Source of the DNA: Axinella damicornis
Taxonomy: Eukaryota > Porifera > Demospongiae > Axinellida > Axinellidae
DNA length: 64,000 bases
Reading direction: 5' to 3'
Assembly (NCBI GenBank): GCA_963931865.1
Contig: OZ007508.1
Span: 556,133 to 620,132, forward strand
Shown here: positions 55,143-64,000 of the stretch, in pieces
Numbering within the stretch: the stretch's first letter is position 1
Layout of the letters: each line of letters starts with the position of its first letter
Notes under the pieces: model-generated
Database searches by the model: none
What the model saw: only the letters and a program-made list of their open reading frames with translations
Told to the model about the DNA's origin: nothing
Position numbers and translations under genes: made by a program

Positions 55143-58100
55143 TTGGGGGGGGGGGGGGGGGGGGAACAGACAATATGTATCTGCCATGCAGGTGTGAGTG
55201 CTGTATAGCTAGTCTAGACTCCAGACATCGGAGACTACTCCCCTCGACCAGCGCTACTAAACTTGCTCCCAATTGTTCGGCTCATGCATATCTGTGGTTG
55301 GGCCCCACCCGCCTGCATCCACCTGACATCATGCATTCATGTGATTAATGCTCCCGGCTATTCCGCTTCCGTATATTATTGCTAACGCAAAATGCGGAGG
55401 AACAATCAGACTAGTACGTGTGTGGGAGGAGTTTCACTCATCTCCTGGTGTCACAGGATGCAGGGCTACCACACAGTGTATTGTCTAGAGACCTGAAAGA
55501 GCAGTGAACGTCAGTTGATGCTTGTTTGAGAATGTGTACTTGTTCATGACAATACTCATAGCCTTGTTTCCAGGGCTACCCTGTATCTTACCTTTTGTTT
55601 GCATTGACATTGATACACGAAGACCGGCAAAATCAGGGAAGGCCTGGGAGCATTAATGACCGTGAATTATATGCCATGTGGACGCAAGGTGAACGTGGGG
55701 AGGGGGCGGAGGTGGGGCAACAACACATTTGTATCTGCCATACCTTTGGCTAGGTTCAAGTGCTCCACTGCTAGTCCACACTCCAGACTACTCTGCATGA
55801 ACTCACTCCCAAATGTGTGGTGCATGAATATTTGTAGTTGGGCCCCACCCCCCTACGTCCACCTGACATTCCAGTGATTAATGCTCCCCCAGGCTCTTCT
55901 GCTTCTGTCCACTTCTATTCTTTAGTTTGCATTGACAGTAGACAGAAGCAGAGCAGGAAGTGGAGTGGTGCAGCCTCCAGAGTTGTTACAGTAGCATGTC
56001 TCACGCTGTCCAGCACCATCTCACGCATTAATTTGTAGCTGGCATCTCTGCTCAATCCCATTTCCACATTCAGGTGTTTCAATCTGTCTCAGAATACAGC
56101 AAGTGATAAAGAAACTGGAGGTGGGAGTGGCTTGGATTGAGGCTAATGTTGTCACTAACTGTGTATGAACAGAGTATTGGGATCAGTACAGAGCACACAG
56201 TGTGTGTATGGGTCTGTGCCCAGTTCCATACCCACCCCAGCAAGGTATCAATGTGCTCTTGGTATGTGGGGAGCTGAGGGAGATCTAACATTCAGTGCTG
56301 TGGCAATGCCCACCTTGGTCTGCAGGTCCACGGAAGCCCCCGCCTGAAGGAGCAGCTCCACTATCCCAGCATACCCCTCCCGGCTGGCAAAGTAGAGTGG
56401 GAAGAATCCGCCCTGTGTGTATGGGAAATGAACACACCCTGAATTTCATGCAAGTTTCAGACGTACATTGTATAGTGTATGTACAATAATAATTATTACA
56501 GTTTCAGCCAAGCAAGAAAATTTGTGTGTGCTTTGTTATAATTAAAGTAATAAAAAACATTAAAAATGTAGCAGGATGTAGGGATACCAGAACGGCAAAA
56601 AGTAAGGAAACAAGAGGGACGATCGAACATAACAGTGAAGTAGACAGGTGTGCTGAAACTCAGGTAGGGATACGACAGCACACCCTGACTGACATGTACG
56701 CTCGAGTGCCCGACACTATCTCACATAGCCTCGTTCCCAGGCTCCTCCCCAGCTTTTGTTGCAGTATGCGACACAAAGCTGGGGAGGAGCCTGCATGGGA
56801 ACGATCGAGGCTGATCTCACACACTCCAGCAGCTCCTTGTTTCACAGGATGCAGGGCTACCACATTCACTGTTCAGGTTTGCATGTACACAACTGTCCTG
56901 TCCTGTGCTCACCTCATCCTGAAGGTCCAGGCTGGCTCCGGCTCGCAGGAGGAGCTCCACCACCTTCTGGTGGCCACTGAAACTGGCTTGCTGTAGTGCT
57001 GTCCAACCATCCTGTATGGTAGAATGGGCTACATGCGTGTATAAAGGAACTTTCCAACTGAGCCTAAAGTTGGGGGATAGGGGGTCACTCTTTTATAGGT
57101 AGAACTCCACAAGATGGTATGCAGTAGTGCTGTCCATTCCATGCCCACCTGGGAATGAGGCTGCAAACTAGTATCATTATATTAAGATTTTAATGTGCGT
57201 GTGTGTGTCCGTGTGTGATGGAAGTGGGATGTTCGTGGGGCGACTAGTGACTAGTGGCAGGTCTGGGAGACTCAACACTGTGTATACCTTAACTGTACAT
57301 ACACCATATCATGGGTGAAGCAACCCATGAAGTAGAGAGAGCACGCACATTCACACAGCACTAGTACCGACACGGTCCGAACTAAAGTAGCTGTGAAGGT
57401 GTAGTCAGTCTAGCTATGTCAAGCACTTACAAATCTAGTCACGTTGACATTGGCACCAGTCAGGAGGAGGTAGGGGACCTGCCTCACTAGGCCATACTGA
57501 CAATCCTCGAACAGCTCCACGTCCTGGGATATGGGAAGTAGACATGAGGTAGCTCACAGCCTCATACACATTTACTAGGGACAGTGCACATGCATTATTT
57601 AGAACGAAGACATGCAGTGAGAGCTGACAGAGTGGTGGCACATGCAGAACTGGGAATGAGATGTCTATTGCTTCAGACTGAAACCACTCACCTTGAGAGT
57701 TGGACACTTGTACACCCGATCACCGATGGCAACCCCAGTCACACCACTCTCCACTAGTAGTCGATGACCACTAATGCCAGTTAGAACTGAAGTGAAGTAT
57801 GCTGACAGCTCATGAGAGGTCTCCCAGCACAGGACAAGTGGAGCTTTGCAACAACCACTGTAGACTAGACTTGCTTTTGGTACTCCAAAGAAGCCACTGA
57901 GAGCTGTGGTGATATCATCATAGTCAGCGACATAAAGGAGAGACTTGTTGACCTCAACGGAGATTCGAATGGTTTTCCTTGTGGGTGAGACTTTATGCTC
58001 CGGCAGTCGAGTAAAGACAGCTGGGTGGAGCGACTGCAGATCGGACAGTGGAGTATTGTGGACCGTCTCCAAATCAGCTACATCTAAGTCATTCAGACCA

Positions 58101-60968
58101 CCAGCCAAGGTTGGCAACTGGCGTATACAGAGCATGTCCTGTCCCTTCCCACCTCTAAGCTCTACAAACTCTGCTACCCTGGCAGCTGCTTGGTTGTAAC
58201 CTGAGTCTTCCAGGAGGAGGCTAAGCAGGTCGGTGCTGAGTGAGTTCCAGTATCGAGACATAAACCGGAAGAGCTCTCGAACTGTGTGAGTACCTTCATA
58301 GGAGAGTGGGTCCACTAGTGGAGCTGTCTTTCCCTCACCTAGAGGCATGACAACTGATGCAAGAACCTGCTTGAGCTTAGCTAGAGCGTTGGGGAAGCGG
58401 TCGAGCATGTCCATCACTTGTAGCTGAAGCTGTTGGAATAACTCAGAGGTGCCAGAGAGGTCAGAGTGCACTGCAGTGGCTGCACCTGGTAGTGGACGGT
58501 GTACACTCACTGCTGAGGGATGCTGGACAGCACGTTTGTAGTCTGTGGAAAGAGAGAGCATTACGGCTGATGTTATTCATGAGAGTTATACAAATGAATT
58601 TCACGGTCTAGTGTGTGTAGTCAGTCACCCACTGTAAGAACTACCAATCACCAATGACACCAACATTAGCCTAACTGAGTACCTTATATTGGTGTGCTCA
58701 AAACAACTCCACAAACATCAAAACCAGGTTATCATGCATCTCCATCTGAACAGGGGCTGGTCCCATTGTGTTGGGGGTCTTGTACCCTATATACAAAATC
58801 ACCTACTGTACTACTGTTGGAATGTGTTTGGAGGCGGGGGGATCGCCAGGGAGGAACTTTCCGCAACTTGATGAAATCCTGCTGGCAACAGTTACTTGAG
58901 GAACGTACCTTGCAGTAACTTTTTCCCTACGTGCTCCTGTCCAGGAGTTGTTTCCAAGGTGTCACAAAACTTCAGCAATCCGTTAGAGGGACGATCCATA
59001 TTGAGTAGTGCCTGGATAAGAATGGCATTCTGGGCAAATCGCTGCTGGTACGATTGTACGGTCTTCATCAGCGCTTCATTGATCAGCTCCTTGTCAGGAA
59101 GCTTCGGTAGGAGTCTCCCAGTGTCCAGGTGGCTGTACAGGAGACTGTAGTTGCTGCGTATCACTCTGGAACATTTCATTCTTTGTTCATGTTCTGGTAT
59201 TGCCTCAGGGTCTTCCGGTTCGTCATCTGAAATTTCAGTACACAATGCAGCAAATGAGTAATTCCCACAAGCAATATACACCATGGACAGGCAAGAGGAA
59301 CAAGGTTAAAACTATACTGCCAAGTTTGGATTATCACTGCCATACCTATCAATTGTTGGATTCTCTGCTGAACACTCACATTCTCTGCATCAGGATCTCC
59401 CTATTGTGCATTAATAAGGTGCTTGTAAAATAATGTACGAGTTCCATCACACTATATTCAGATGCTATAGACCTCATACAGCTTGTAGTTTACCACTGAG
59501 CAAGCAAACTATTGCCTATAGATAGCTGCTAGTTTTATTTCCCCTATGTAGGAAAACATACATTGTCAGCAGGCTAGGTCACATGCTCCTTACATTACAT
59601 GCAAGTCACTGGAATATACAGTGCATGAAGGCAGTGTACTGGTGGTGGTGAGCATTTACAGTGCAAAGATCTGGGCTTTCTTTTTTGCAACTCGGGAACA
59701 AGACGATTCTTACTCTTACCCCGTTCTCAGGGTCCTCCTTCTTCAGCACCTCCCCATGAACAGGTTCAGATGCTTGCAAGACACCCTCGTTGCCTTCACT
59801 TGGGTCTCTCTGTTACACAAAATACATGTTGGTATACATAGCACAGAAAACAATCAGCCCTGAATCTCTATGTGACTAGCAAACTGGAGCCAAGTACCTA
59901 AAACCATGATATTGTATAGCCAGGTTTGTCCCATCGGAAAGATGGCTACATGGAATAAGCTTATGATTACTATTAGTACTGTTTATACCATCGCAAATTG
60001 ACATTTTAGACGACATCAGACGTAATATTCTTACCTCTCTGCTTGGGTCAGTCGCTTGGTCATATATGCATTGGCCAGCAATGGTCACTCGGAGTACATT
60101 CTCCTCACGGAAGTAGTTTGTGTTCTCCTGGACCTGTAGTGTAGCAAAGTGGGTGAGGTGGGAGGGCAGAAGCCAAACGATCTCGATGCAACCCTTCGCA
60201 ACTCTGTGTAGGGGTAATGCTGAAAGAGGTAGTCCGATTCGACGTCCTAGCGAGGTCCAAAGCTCACTAACGTACTGCATCGTCTTTTCCGTGACATTCA
60301 CTTTCACTTTGACCGACAGCTCATCAAACAACTTCGGGTCTGGTTTCGCCTGCTCAGTTTGCTCAAGTTCGGCATCCAAGTAGTCCTGCAGGTTGGTCAC
60401 TAGGACATACCCGCCGAGCTCATCCTCGTATTCATCCAGTTGTGCACTGATTTCACTGGCGTAATTGTCGATGATGGAGCGAAGAAGATGGTAATTCTTA
60501 AACCCCAGTAGGTTTTGGCACATGAGTGCTTCAAAGGCCTCACCGATACTTTGTGCGGTACCCAGGACGTCACAGATAAATCTGCTAGGGTTGATTTCTC
60601 TGGTGTCATTGTTTTCCTCACTGGGGATGTAGGAGGCAGCAAGCACCAGTCGGAGGTCTGGGACACTGATATTCTTGTTTTGGAGTGCAGTGCGAGCTAG
60701 GACGAGCACAGTTGCAAATTTCCGCTTGATTTTTCGTAGATTTTCCTTTGCAAGGAGGGCGGCTGAGGCACCTGCTTGCAGTAGTGAATCAGGATTAGGG
60801 TATTGGAAAGAAATTAGGGTAAACGAGTAAATTCAGCAAACTTCATCACAGTCACAAACACAATAAACACTGACACAATAGACTAAGAGGCAGGACACAC
60901 ACAACAACTTAATTGGTGGGGAGATGAAAGACATTGTTCCCAGGCACTCCACTCTCCCCCCTCCCTCA

Positions 60969-61001
<33 letters not shown>

Positions 61002-62088
61002 TGGGCCCCCTCCAGTTCAAAATAAGGGTGATTGAGAGTTTATATCAAACGAGAAACACCAGAAGTAGACCTTTACTTGTTGTATGCTATTCAGCCCATA
61101 CATGCAAATACATACAGTGGCAGGGGGCAACTGTTGTATAACAAGACGCTTCTTTACTCTTGTTGTCATTTCAAACCCCAGGCAGTAGACATAGAATTAA
61201 GTTGTCTCAATTTTCACTCTACACTTGATACCACTCATATGGCAAAATCTACCAGCCCTTTTATTCCATGCTGGAAGATCAAAATACACCATGCCTTTTG
61301 ACACGCTGGCAGATAGACTTGCTCCAGCCTTATTCTAACAAGGGAGGGAGCATTGCCGTAATGTGCAATGAGATCTTTTGTGAGAGGGGCCTCACCTGTC
61401 ACTGGGGAGGAGGTGTTGCTAGAGGACACAGCACCCACACCCACCATGGCCATCGGCTGCTGGGCCAAGGATGCTGGTGGTTAGGGAGAATGGAACATGA
61501 TTGAGATGATCCTGCTCCCCTCTAGTGAGAATTTGCTACTACATTACTAGTTGTGGTACTATACAATTCAATTTGCTTCCACCATATTTCCATATACCTA
61601 GTCCTAGTACCAGTACATTCATGAAGCAGTGAAGCCAAACTCCATAATTTGCATGTACTGGGGATTTGCTACAGGGACACATATACTGATTGCATTCCTA
61701 GCACTCCAGACATTTTCGACACTGGTGGGGTGGAGCCAGGTTGAGAGGCAGAGCTATTTGACTCCCAGCGTGAATGTACGACTCATTGTAGTCTCATACC
61801 TCTATTATTTCAACGAAAAGGTTCTCGGACAACTGTACGTTATTTCGTTGAAAACTGAAGCGCTAACGTAGCTACCGTTGCTATACTCTAAACTGGTTAA
61901 ACGGCTCTTCCAATCGGATCTACGCGATTTAGAAACCCTCGGTTTCTTAGTAGTGCCCTCGCTATACTCGGGATGCTACAGACCAGGACCCTCAGGTTTC
62001 TAGGTTGCATAGGTCCCATGGACTCAACGCCTAACCTATACTTTGGGTCAGTATTTCCACAAACTTTAAGAGCCGATATTTTATTGAA

Positions 62089-62119
<31 letters not shown>

Positions 62120-63322
62120 ACTCTCGTTCCCAGACCTGAACGCGCACCCGCGAAAAGGGTCTGGTGACAATACGACATTTTGCTCGGCCCTATGATGTTG
62201 ATGTCTGGAATGTGGGATGGCCAATCAGAGTTTAGCTAGAGCAATAAATTGCTTCGCAGTTTCCGTGTCACCTAAGTAGACTTGGTAGATACAGCCCAGA
62301 ATGACGCAAAGAGGAGTGCTGCCTTCGTTGGTACAAAGAATATCTCTCACCGCTTTACTGGGCATCATCAAACATGTCGAATTTGCCATTTTCATCTGGA
62401 ATCTACTGATTACGTCATCGTGGTCACGCCCCTCGAAGGTCAGGCAGCATGTCGTATTGTCACGGGTGCGCGTTCGGGGTCTGGGAACGAGACTGGGGGG
62501 GGGGGGGGGGGGGGGAAGGGGAGGTCATGCTTACATATTTGTGACCCAAAATCTTGTAGATTGTTGAGTGACTTCTGACATTGAAAACATTTTAGCTGGA
62601 TTCAAACAACATGCAGCAAAGACGCATTGCAAAATCCAACCTACTAGTGACATCAATGTGTATCAAGATCAGTACCTACAGCCACACAGCCACACTGTTA
62701 CAAGTGACATACCAGTTTGTCCAGGTGTGTGCTGGTGAGGGGGTGCAGTCAGTTGTGAGGTGGGAGGTACCACGGAAGGAGACGTATGGGAGATGATGAC
62801 AGGGGATGGGAGAGGGAATGTTGTCATTGCAGAGGTCAAAGGTGACTCACCAAGTGGTACTGCAAGCAGGGAGACAGAGTGTGGTCACAGAACATGTCTG
62901 CAGGTTGACCAGAGCAATACTAAACTAACATCCCAGACAGTGCAGATCACTAGTACCATCACTACTACCAACAGTACACTCACAGATCACTAATACCGAT
63001 TGCCATCAGTTGTCAGTAGCGCGCTTTCCCAAGCGCTGAAAGTCATGGCATGGCTAGCTCACTGTCTCCTATGAGAAGAGTTCAAGCTGCTGACTGCACT
63101 GCACTGGCTCAACCAACTCATCCAAACCCATCCACAGTGCCCATAGTTCTAAAACCAAATGTACCAGGATGTACCATTGCACGTGCGGTAACCCTAACCC
63201 TGAGTGAACCTAAGACCTCACTGAGAGAGGAGCCTCACCTGTCCCTGAGATGTTGCTAGAGGACACAGCACCCACACCCACCATGGCCATCGGATGCTGG
63301 ACCGAGGCTGCATGTGCTGGGT
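32248..63322 (-). CDS. Gene B: paralogue of gene A, 5' end outside the window
   Basis: Exons in transcript order are 63322-63239, 61473-61396, 60771-60035, 59809-59720, 59226-58909, 58542-57692, 57523-57431, then ankyrin exons at 56.9, 56.3, 54.4, 52.0, 50.1, 47.7 and 45.6 kb. The order and exon lengths repeat gene A (318 and 851 bp are identical lengths). No Death-domain exon is in the window; by analogy it would lie to the right of 64 kb. Where the gene ends is uncertain. An ankyrin exon at 44.4 kb runs into a stop, but four more ankyrin exons on the same strand at 34.0-32.2 kb end in a clean stop and could be its true 3' end, separated by the 9.1-kb element. They could also belong to a separate third gene. 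Confidence 0.65.
32457..33059. mobile_element. piggyBac-like MITE in a TTAA site, copy 2
   Basis: 603 bp, TTAA on both sides (32453-32456, 33060-33063), ends CCCTTTAA. Nearly identical to 5463-6067, including the central C/G hairpin, so both inserted recently. It sits in the last intron of the ankyrin exons at 32-34 kb. Confidence 0.85.
33145..33246 (-). CDS. Ankyrin exon (gene B 3' part or a third gene)
   Basis: A 102-bp phase-0 exon, one residue longer than usual: DSQETALMVAARKGRVGIVR then QRGASTNITNK. The acceptor is GATTCCAG and the donor GTAACC. Unlike the A/B/C exons it is not a recent duplicate. Confidence 0.75.
33537..33635 (-). CDS. Ankyrin exon (gene B 3' part or a third gene)
   Basis: A 99-bp exon SGWTALHFAADGGHEDVVEL then EENVDINLPDK, with acceptor GCACACAG and donor GTGATC. 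It is close to the ankyrin consensus. Confidence 0.85.
33663..33770 (+). repeat. (GT)n microsatellite
   Basis: Interrupted GT/GTGA repeats immediately upstream (in transcript sense) of the ankyrin exon at 33537, about 30 bp from its acceptor. Confidence 0.9.
33883..33981 (-). CDS. Ankyrin exon (gene B 3' part or a third gene)
   Basis: A 99-bp exon DGVTALITASYYDHPSVVRA then LQAGATVNTTDQ, with acceptor CATCAG and donor GTGAGA. It is the rightmost of this group; the 9.1-kb element begins 1 kb further right. Confidence 0.82.
33982..35007. other. Intronic or intergenic sequence, no gene seen
   Basis: Holds a CCAGCTGTGAATAC-centred inverted repeat near 34120-34220 and a single TAGCCTCGTTCCCAGGC end at 34453. 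I see no exon. Confidence 0.5.
35027..35290. repeat. Left subterminal TCTTATAAGA repeats and hairpin
   Basis: More than ten variants of the self-complementary decamer TCTTATAAGA. Two arms, CTTATAAGAGAATTGGGACA at about 35101 and its complement ending at about 35222, can form a 30-bp stem. Such subterminal motifs commonly bind transposase; that role is inferred. Confidence 0.75.
35440..35660 (+). repeat. Degenerate 30-40-bp tandem repeat
   Basis: Six to seven imperfect copies of a CTGCTGCTCCCCGATTG / CGTCTGCTTCAG unit inside the 9.1-kb element. No coding sense. Confidence 0.65.
36645..37979. repeat. Internal unit U1 of the 9.1-kb element
   Basis: Starts TTAACCTTCATGCGGGGCTA and ends GGTTTAACTGTCAT. 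Its first 370 bp recur at 37980-38359, and its last 185 bp (from AAAACTGGAACACGTCG) recur at 43818-44001, so two tandem units share both ends but have different middles (1.3 kb here, 6 kb in U2). Confidence 0.75.
36809..36905 (+). repeat. Short 17-bp proto-array 1
   Basis: About six diverged copies of CCCACTGACGGGGCGAG. It is the same unit family as the large array at 39.7 kb and is repeated in U2 at 38153-38249. Confidence 0.8.
38690..39420 (+). repeat. Degenerate ~65-bp tandem array, left part
   Basis: Around eleven imperfect units carry CACCTGCAACAGGTGGTCA, TTAGGCATGCAGGAT, CAGCATC and TAGCCCAGCAGGGTA in that order. The spacing of the CCTGCAACAGG core is 60-70 bp. The array resumes at 41.9 kb beyond the 17-bp array. 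Confidence 0.7.
39693..41823 (+). repeat. 17-bp minisatellite, 120 units
   Basis: The unit GGGGCGAGCCCTCTGGC is repeated with almost no variation from about 39734 to 41775, with degenerate units at both edges. I count 84 CTCT-type units then 36 CACT-type units, with an abrupt switch at about 41170. Rare variants are an extra G at 39824 and 40675 (exactly 50 units apart) and a CCATCT unit at 40372. Each unit has two CpGs, a G4 run and a GGGC-GA-GCCC hairpin. Because 17 is not a multiple of 3 and the unit has no stop in any frame it uses, long open frames exist on both strands; they are artefacts. Confidence 0.95.
41900..42440 (+). repeat. Degenerate ~65-bp tandem array, right part
   Basis: Units with CACCCCTGCAAACAG, ATTAGGC, CAGCATCRRYTAGCC and AACTAGCCCAGCGAGTC continue the array of 38.7-39.4 kb on the other side of the 17-bp array, which therefore expanded inside it. 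Confidence 0.55.
43575..43741 (+). repeat. 31-bp tandem array
   Basis: Five full copies plus a partial of GGATACACGCAGGTTGTGGC + GACTATTGAAA, nearly identical. It lies close to the right end of U2. Confidence 0.9.
44005..44130. repeat. Right subterminal TCTTATAAGA repeats
   Basis: Five or more TCTTATAAGA variants before the terminal ACTTTTTCCATAAGGG, mirroring the left end. Confidence 0.75.
44427..44519 (-). CDS. Gene B ankyrin exon ending in a stop
   Basis: A type-A repeat beginning DGWTSLFVTCQNGHLPVV and ending LIAAKAAVIL, then TAG instead of the usual DVNRQRK and GTTAGT donor. Either it is the last coding exon of gene B in some transcripts, or it is a damaged exon skipped in favour of the exons at 34-32 kb. 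The acceptor TTTCATGCAG is good. Confidence 0.5.
   Translation of the reverse strand, partial: DGWTSLFVTCQNGHLPVVERLIAAKAAVIL
45357..45435 (-). pseudogene. Decayed ankyrin pseudo-exon
   Basis: The minus strand reads QQLVERLMADVNYRN, the tail of a type-A ankyrin repeat. The start is lost and there is no usable donor. It is the best preserved of three such relics. Confidence 0.55.
45589..45687 (-). CDS. Gene B ankyrin exon, type A
   Basis: A 99-bp exon TGATPLYIACESGHLPVVEC then IAAKADVNHQRK. C replaces the conserved R in VERL. The acceptor is CTCCAG and the donor GTTAGT. Confidence 0.8.
46549..46583 (+). repeat. Poly-G tract (35 G)
   Basis: The longest homopolymer in the window, at the site matching 11721-11750. 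Confidence 0.9.
47655..47753 (-). CDS. Gene B ankyrin exon, type C
   Basis: A 99-bp exon DGFSPLHNASQKGYVGIVEL then QAGAGVDLQTK, with acceptor TACACAG and donor GTGGGC. Confidence 0.8.
50132..50230 (-). CDS. Gene B ankyrin exon, type C
   Basis: A 99-bp exon DGFFPLYSASQEGYAGVVEL then QAGASVDLQTK, with acceptor TACACAG and donor GTGGGC. Confidence 0.8.
50440..50567 (+). repeat. 31-bp tandem repeat, four copies
   Basis: Unit GGAAGTGAGGCATGYAACTA + ATCGTGCAGCA; the first copy has four extra bases (ATGC). It lies in a gene B intron and is followed by a TATATA run. Confidence 0.85.
50744..50938 (+). other. Protein-like open segment, significance unclear
   Basis: Reads NHEQSNQALYLLACGDSKLD then RWWTYLTNLHMSCSYM before TAG, on the plus strand inside a gene B intron. 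It has no splice context and no second copy in the window. It may be a fragment of a retrotransposed or captured gene. Confidence 0.2.
51985..52083 (-). CDS. Gene B ankyrin exon, type B
   Basis: A 99-bp exon DGWTALKQASINGHQKVVEL then RAGANPDLQDK, with acceptor CATACAG and donor GTGAGC. Confidence 0.82.
54018..54139. mobile_element. Foldback MITE, 122 bp
   Basis: AGTTAGAGCCCGGTTGCCAG on the left pairs with CTGGCAACCAGGCTCTAACT on the right, about 33 bp of stem around a short GC-rich core. Confidence 0.8.
54395..54493 (-). CDS. Gene B ankyrin exon, type B
   Basis: A 99-bp exon DGWTALEQASIKGHQKVVEL then QAGASPDLQNK, with donor GTGAGC. Confidence 0.82.
55076..55164 (+). repeat. (GT)n plus poly-G
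   Basis: GT repeats of about 60 bp, then 20 G. Counterpart of 15032-15104. Confidence 0.9.
56314..56412 (-). CDS. Gene B ankyrin exon, type C
   Basis: A 99-bp exon GGFFPLYFASREGYAGIVEL then QAGASVDLQTK, with acceptor ACACACAG. D is replaced by G at the first position. Confidence 0.8.
56913..57011 (-). CDS. Gene B ankyrin exon, type B
   Basis: A 99-bp exon DGWTALQQASFSGHQKVVEL then RAGASLDLQDE, with donor GTGAGC. It follows the type-D exon directly in transcript order. Confidence 0.82.
57431..57523 (-). CDS. Gene B first ankyrin-like exon (type D)
   Basis: A 93-bp exon DVELFEDCQYGLVRQVPYLL then TGANVNVTRF, with donor GTAAGT and acceptor ATCCCAG. Confidence 0.8.
57692..58542 (-). CDS. Gene B exon: unrecognised 283-residue domain
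   Basis: An 851-bp exon, the same length and phases as gene A 17140-17990. Differences are scattered substitutions (for example DYKRAV for DYRRAV, DMLDRF for DLLDHF, NKSLLYVADY for SKPLVCVTDY) with no indel or stop. That suggests both copies are still under coding constraint. Confidence 0.85.
58909..59226 (-). CDS. Gene B CARD-like exon
   Basis: A 318-bp phase 1-1 exon: DDEPEDPEAIPEHEQRMKCS, VIRSNYSLLYSHLDTGRLLP, then QRFAQNAILIQALLNMD and FCDTLETTPGQEHVGK. It is nearly the same as gene A. The CARD-like call rests on helix pattern and the FCDTLE..GQEHV end. Confidence 0.68.
59720..59809 (-). CDS. Gene B linker exon
   Basis: A 90-bp exon RDPSEGNEGVLQASEPVHGE then VLKKEDPENG, with acceptor TAACAG and donor GTAAGA. 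It leaves in phase 0 while the next recognised exon needs phase 1, so the boundary or an extra exon is missing from the model. Confidence 0.5.
60035..60771 (-). CDS. Gene B exon: unrecognised 246-residue domain
   Basis: A 737-bp exon with the same phases as gene A 19579-20318. It starts ASAALLAKENLRKIKRKF, contains LRLVLAASYIPSEENNDT, EAFEALMCQNLLGFKNYHLL and EIVWLLPSHLTHFATLQ, and ends GQCIYDQATDPSRE. The one-codon difference lies near the end. The acceptor is TGCAAGCAG and the donor GTAAGA. Confidence 0.82.
60970..60999 (+). repeat. Poly-C tract (30 C)
   Basis: Counterpart of 20467-20487, nine bases longer. Confidence 0.9.
61396..61473 (-). CDS. Gene B Ser/Ala linker exon 2
   Basis: A 78-bp phase 1-1 exon SLAQQPMAMVGVGAVSSSNT then SSPVTG, with acceptor ACCACCAG and donor GTGAGG. 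It joins 60771 in frame. Confidence 0.6.
62089..62515. mobile_element. CTCGTTCCCAGAC-family MITE flanked by poly-G on both sides
   Basis: The element (about 62119-62494) has inverted ends CTCTCGTTCCCAGACC and GGTCTGGGAACGAGACT plus further pairing through GTGCGCGTTCGGG. It sits between 30 G (62089-62118) and 21 G (62495-62515). Confidence 0.6.
63239..63322 (-). CDS. Gene B Ser/Ala linker exon 1
   Basis: An 84-bp phase 1-1 exon PAHAASVQHPMAMVGVGAVS then SSNISGTG, with acceptor TCTCTCAG and donor GTGAGG. It is the most 5' gene B exon seen; the matching gene A exon is preceded by a Death-domain exon, which should lie to the right of this window. Confidence 0.65.
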
Positions 63323-63972
63323 CTGAGAGAGAGGAACAGGGAACCGTGAGATGATTTCTCCTCCTTTCAGGTGATTAAGAAAACTGCTACTGATATATTT
63401 TGGTACTATACAATTCAAGCTAGCCCCCCCCTCCTCAACACAAATATGCATATGCATACACACACACACACACCAATATACTGCCCCTGGTATGCTTTAA
63501 AGGGGTGTGTGCCAGTAGGAAGGGCCAGAAGTATTTTTGCACTTCCAGATAAAGGTAGGTGGTTGGCAAGGTTTCAGTTATTCATAATCATGTAGTGGCT
63601 TGTCCTGATTCCATATTCACGTTCTGGTCCTGGTGTATATTCATGAAGCAGCCAAGCCCAAACCTAAAATCACTTTTGTAGGAGAATCTCAGCAGTATAA
63701 AATCATTTTTGACTAGATTTCACCACAGTAATTGCATTACATGTATTTGCCAGATTCCCCAACACTGCACTGCACGATCATAAGCTTCTCTTTGGTTGGC
63801 AACTTGATTAGTTTCATCTATGCCTACCACTCTTCAATCAGCTGCAACCTGTGCCTTTGGGAGGAAATCATGAACCAGTCACACGGCATGTTTTCATTGG
63901 GAACCAAGCAACCAGGAGTGACTACCAACGTTCATTAATGTGTTATTGTCAGGTACACTTGAGTATTTTCAT

Positions 63973-64000
63973 GGCTGGTGGCTGAATGGTTAAAGCATTC
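63973..64000 (+). mobile_element. Start of a tRNA-derived SINE (cut by window end)
   Basis: GGCTGGTGGCTGAATGGTTA then AAGCATTC matches the A-box side of the tRNA-like head at 24941-25000 (there on the minus strand). The B box is outside the window. Confidence 0.45.

Larger units (their letters stand above)
57240..63750. repeat. Segmental duplication shared with 16.4-24.0 kb
   Basis: Exons and introns of gene B here match gene A in the same order, interrupted by copy-specific MITEs (16.9 and 22.8 kb in A, 62.1 kb in B). This is the ancestral gene duplication. Confidence 0.8.

Overview
This window is eukaryotic: GT-AG introns, one-repeat-per-exon ankyrin genes, tRNA-like SINE heads, many miniature inverted-repeat transposons and long homopolymer and GT/CA tracts. 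Genes with death-fold domains plus long ankyrin arrays, crowded by MITEs, suggest an early-branching animal, most likely a demosponge. That is inference; a cnidarian is not excluded. No sequence search was possible.

Two paralogous genes lie head-to-tail on the minus strand. Gene A runs from about 28.2 kb leftwards off the window start. Read 5'->3' it has a short exon, a Death-domain half, a frameshifted Death-domain exon, an intact Death-domain exon, two short linker exons, an unrecognised 246-residue domain, a linker, a CARD-like exon, an unrecognised 283-residue domain, and at least eleven ankyrin exons. Gene B runs from beyond the right edge (first exon seen at 63.3 kb) through the same order of exons to ankyrin exons down to 44.4 kb. 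It probably ends in four further ankyrin exons at 34.0-32.2 kb with a stop codon. Exon phases are regular: Death, linker and CARD exons join in phase 1, and every ankyrin exon is a 99-bp (or near) phase-0 cassette encoding one 33-residue repeat. The ankyrin part has grown by repeated duplication of exon-plus-intron units of three types (A, B, C), and the intron sequences are recognisable repeats too.

Between the genes (28-32 kb) lies a plus-strand terminal exon of unknown function (30.3-31.3 kb), convergent with gene B, plus several MITEs. At 35,010-44,130 sits a 9.1-kb element with inverted ends flanked by TA. It contains subterminal TCTTATAAGA palindromes, nested direct duplications, several minisatellites and a 120-copy array of a 17-bp unit. 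I see no transposase in it.

Many repeats can be dated within the window because the duplicated introns preserve empty sites: a TTAA-flanked piggyBac-like MITE, a 9-bp-TSD Mutator-like element carrying an exon-like coding segment, a hAT-like MITE, a GC-hairpin MITE with AAC duplications, and a TA-flanked MITE cut by an 801-bp tandem duplication that doubled one ankyrin exon.
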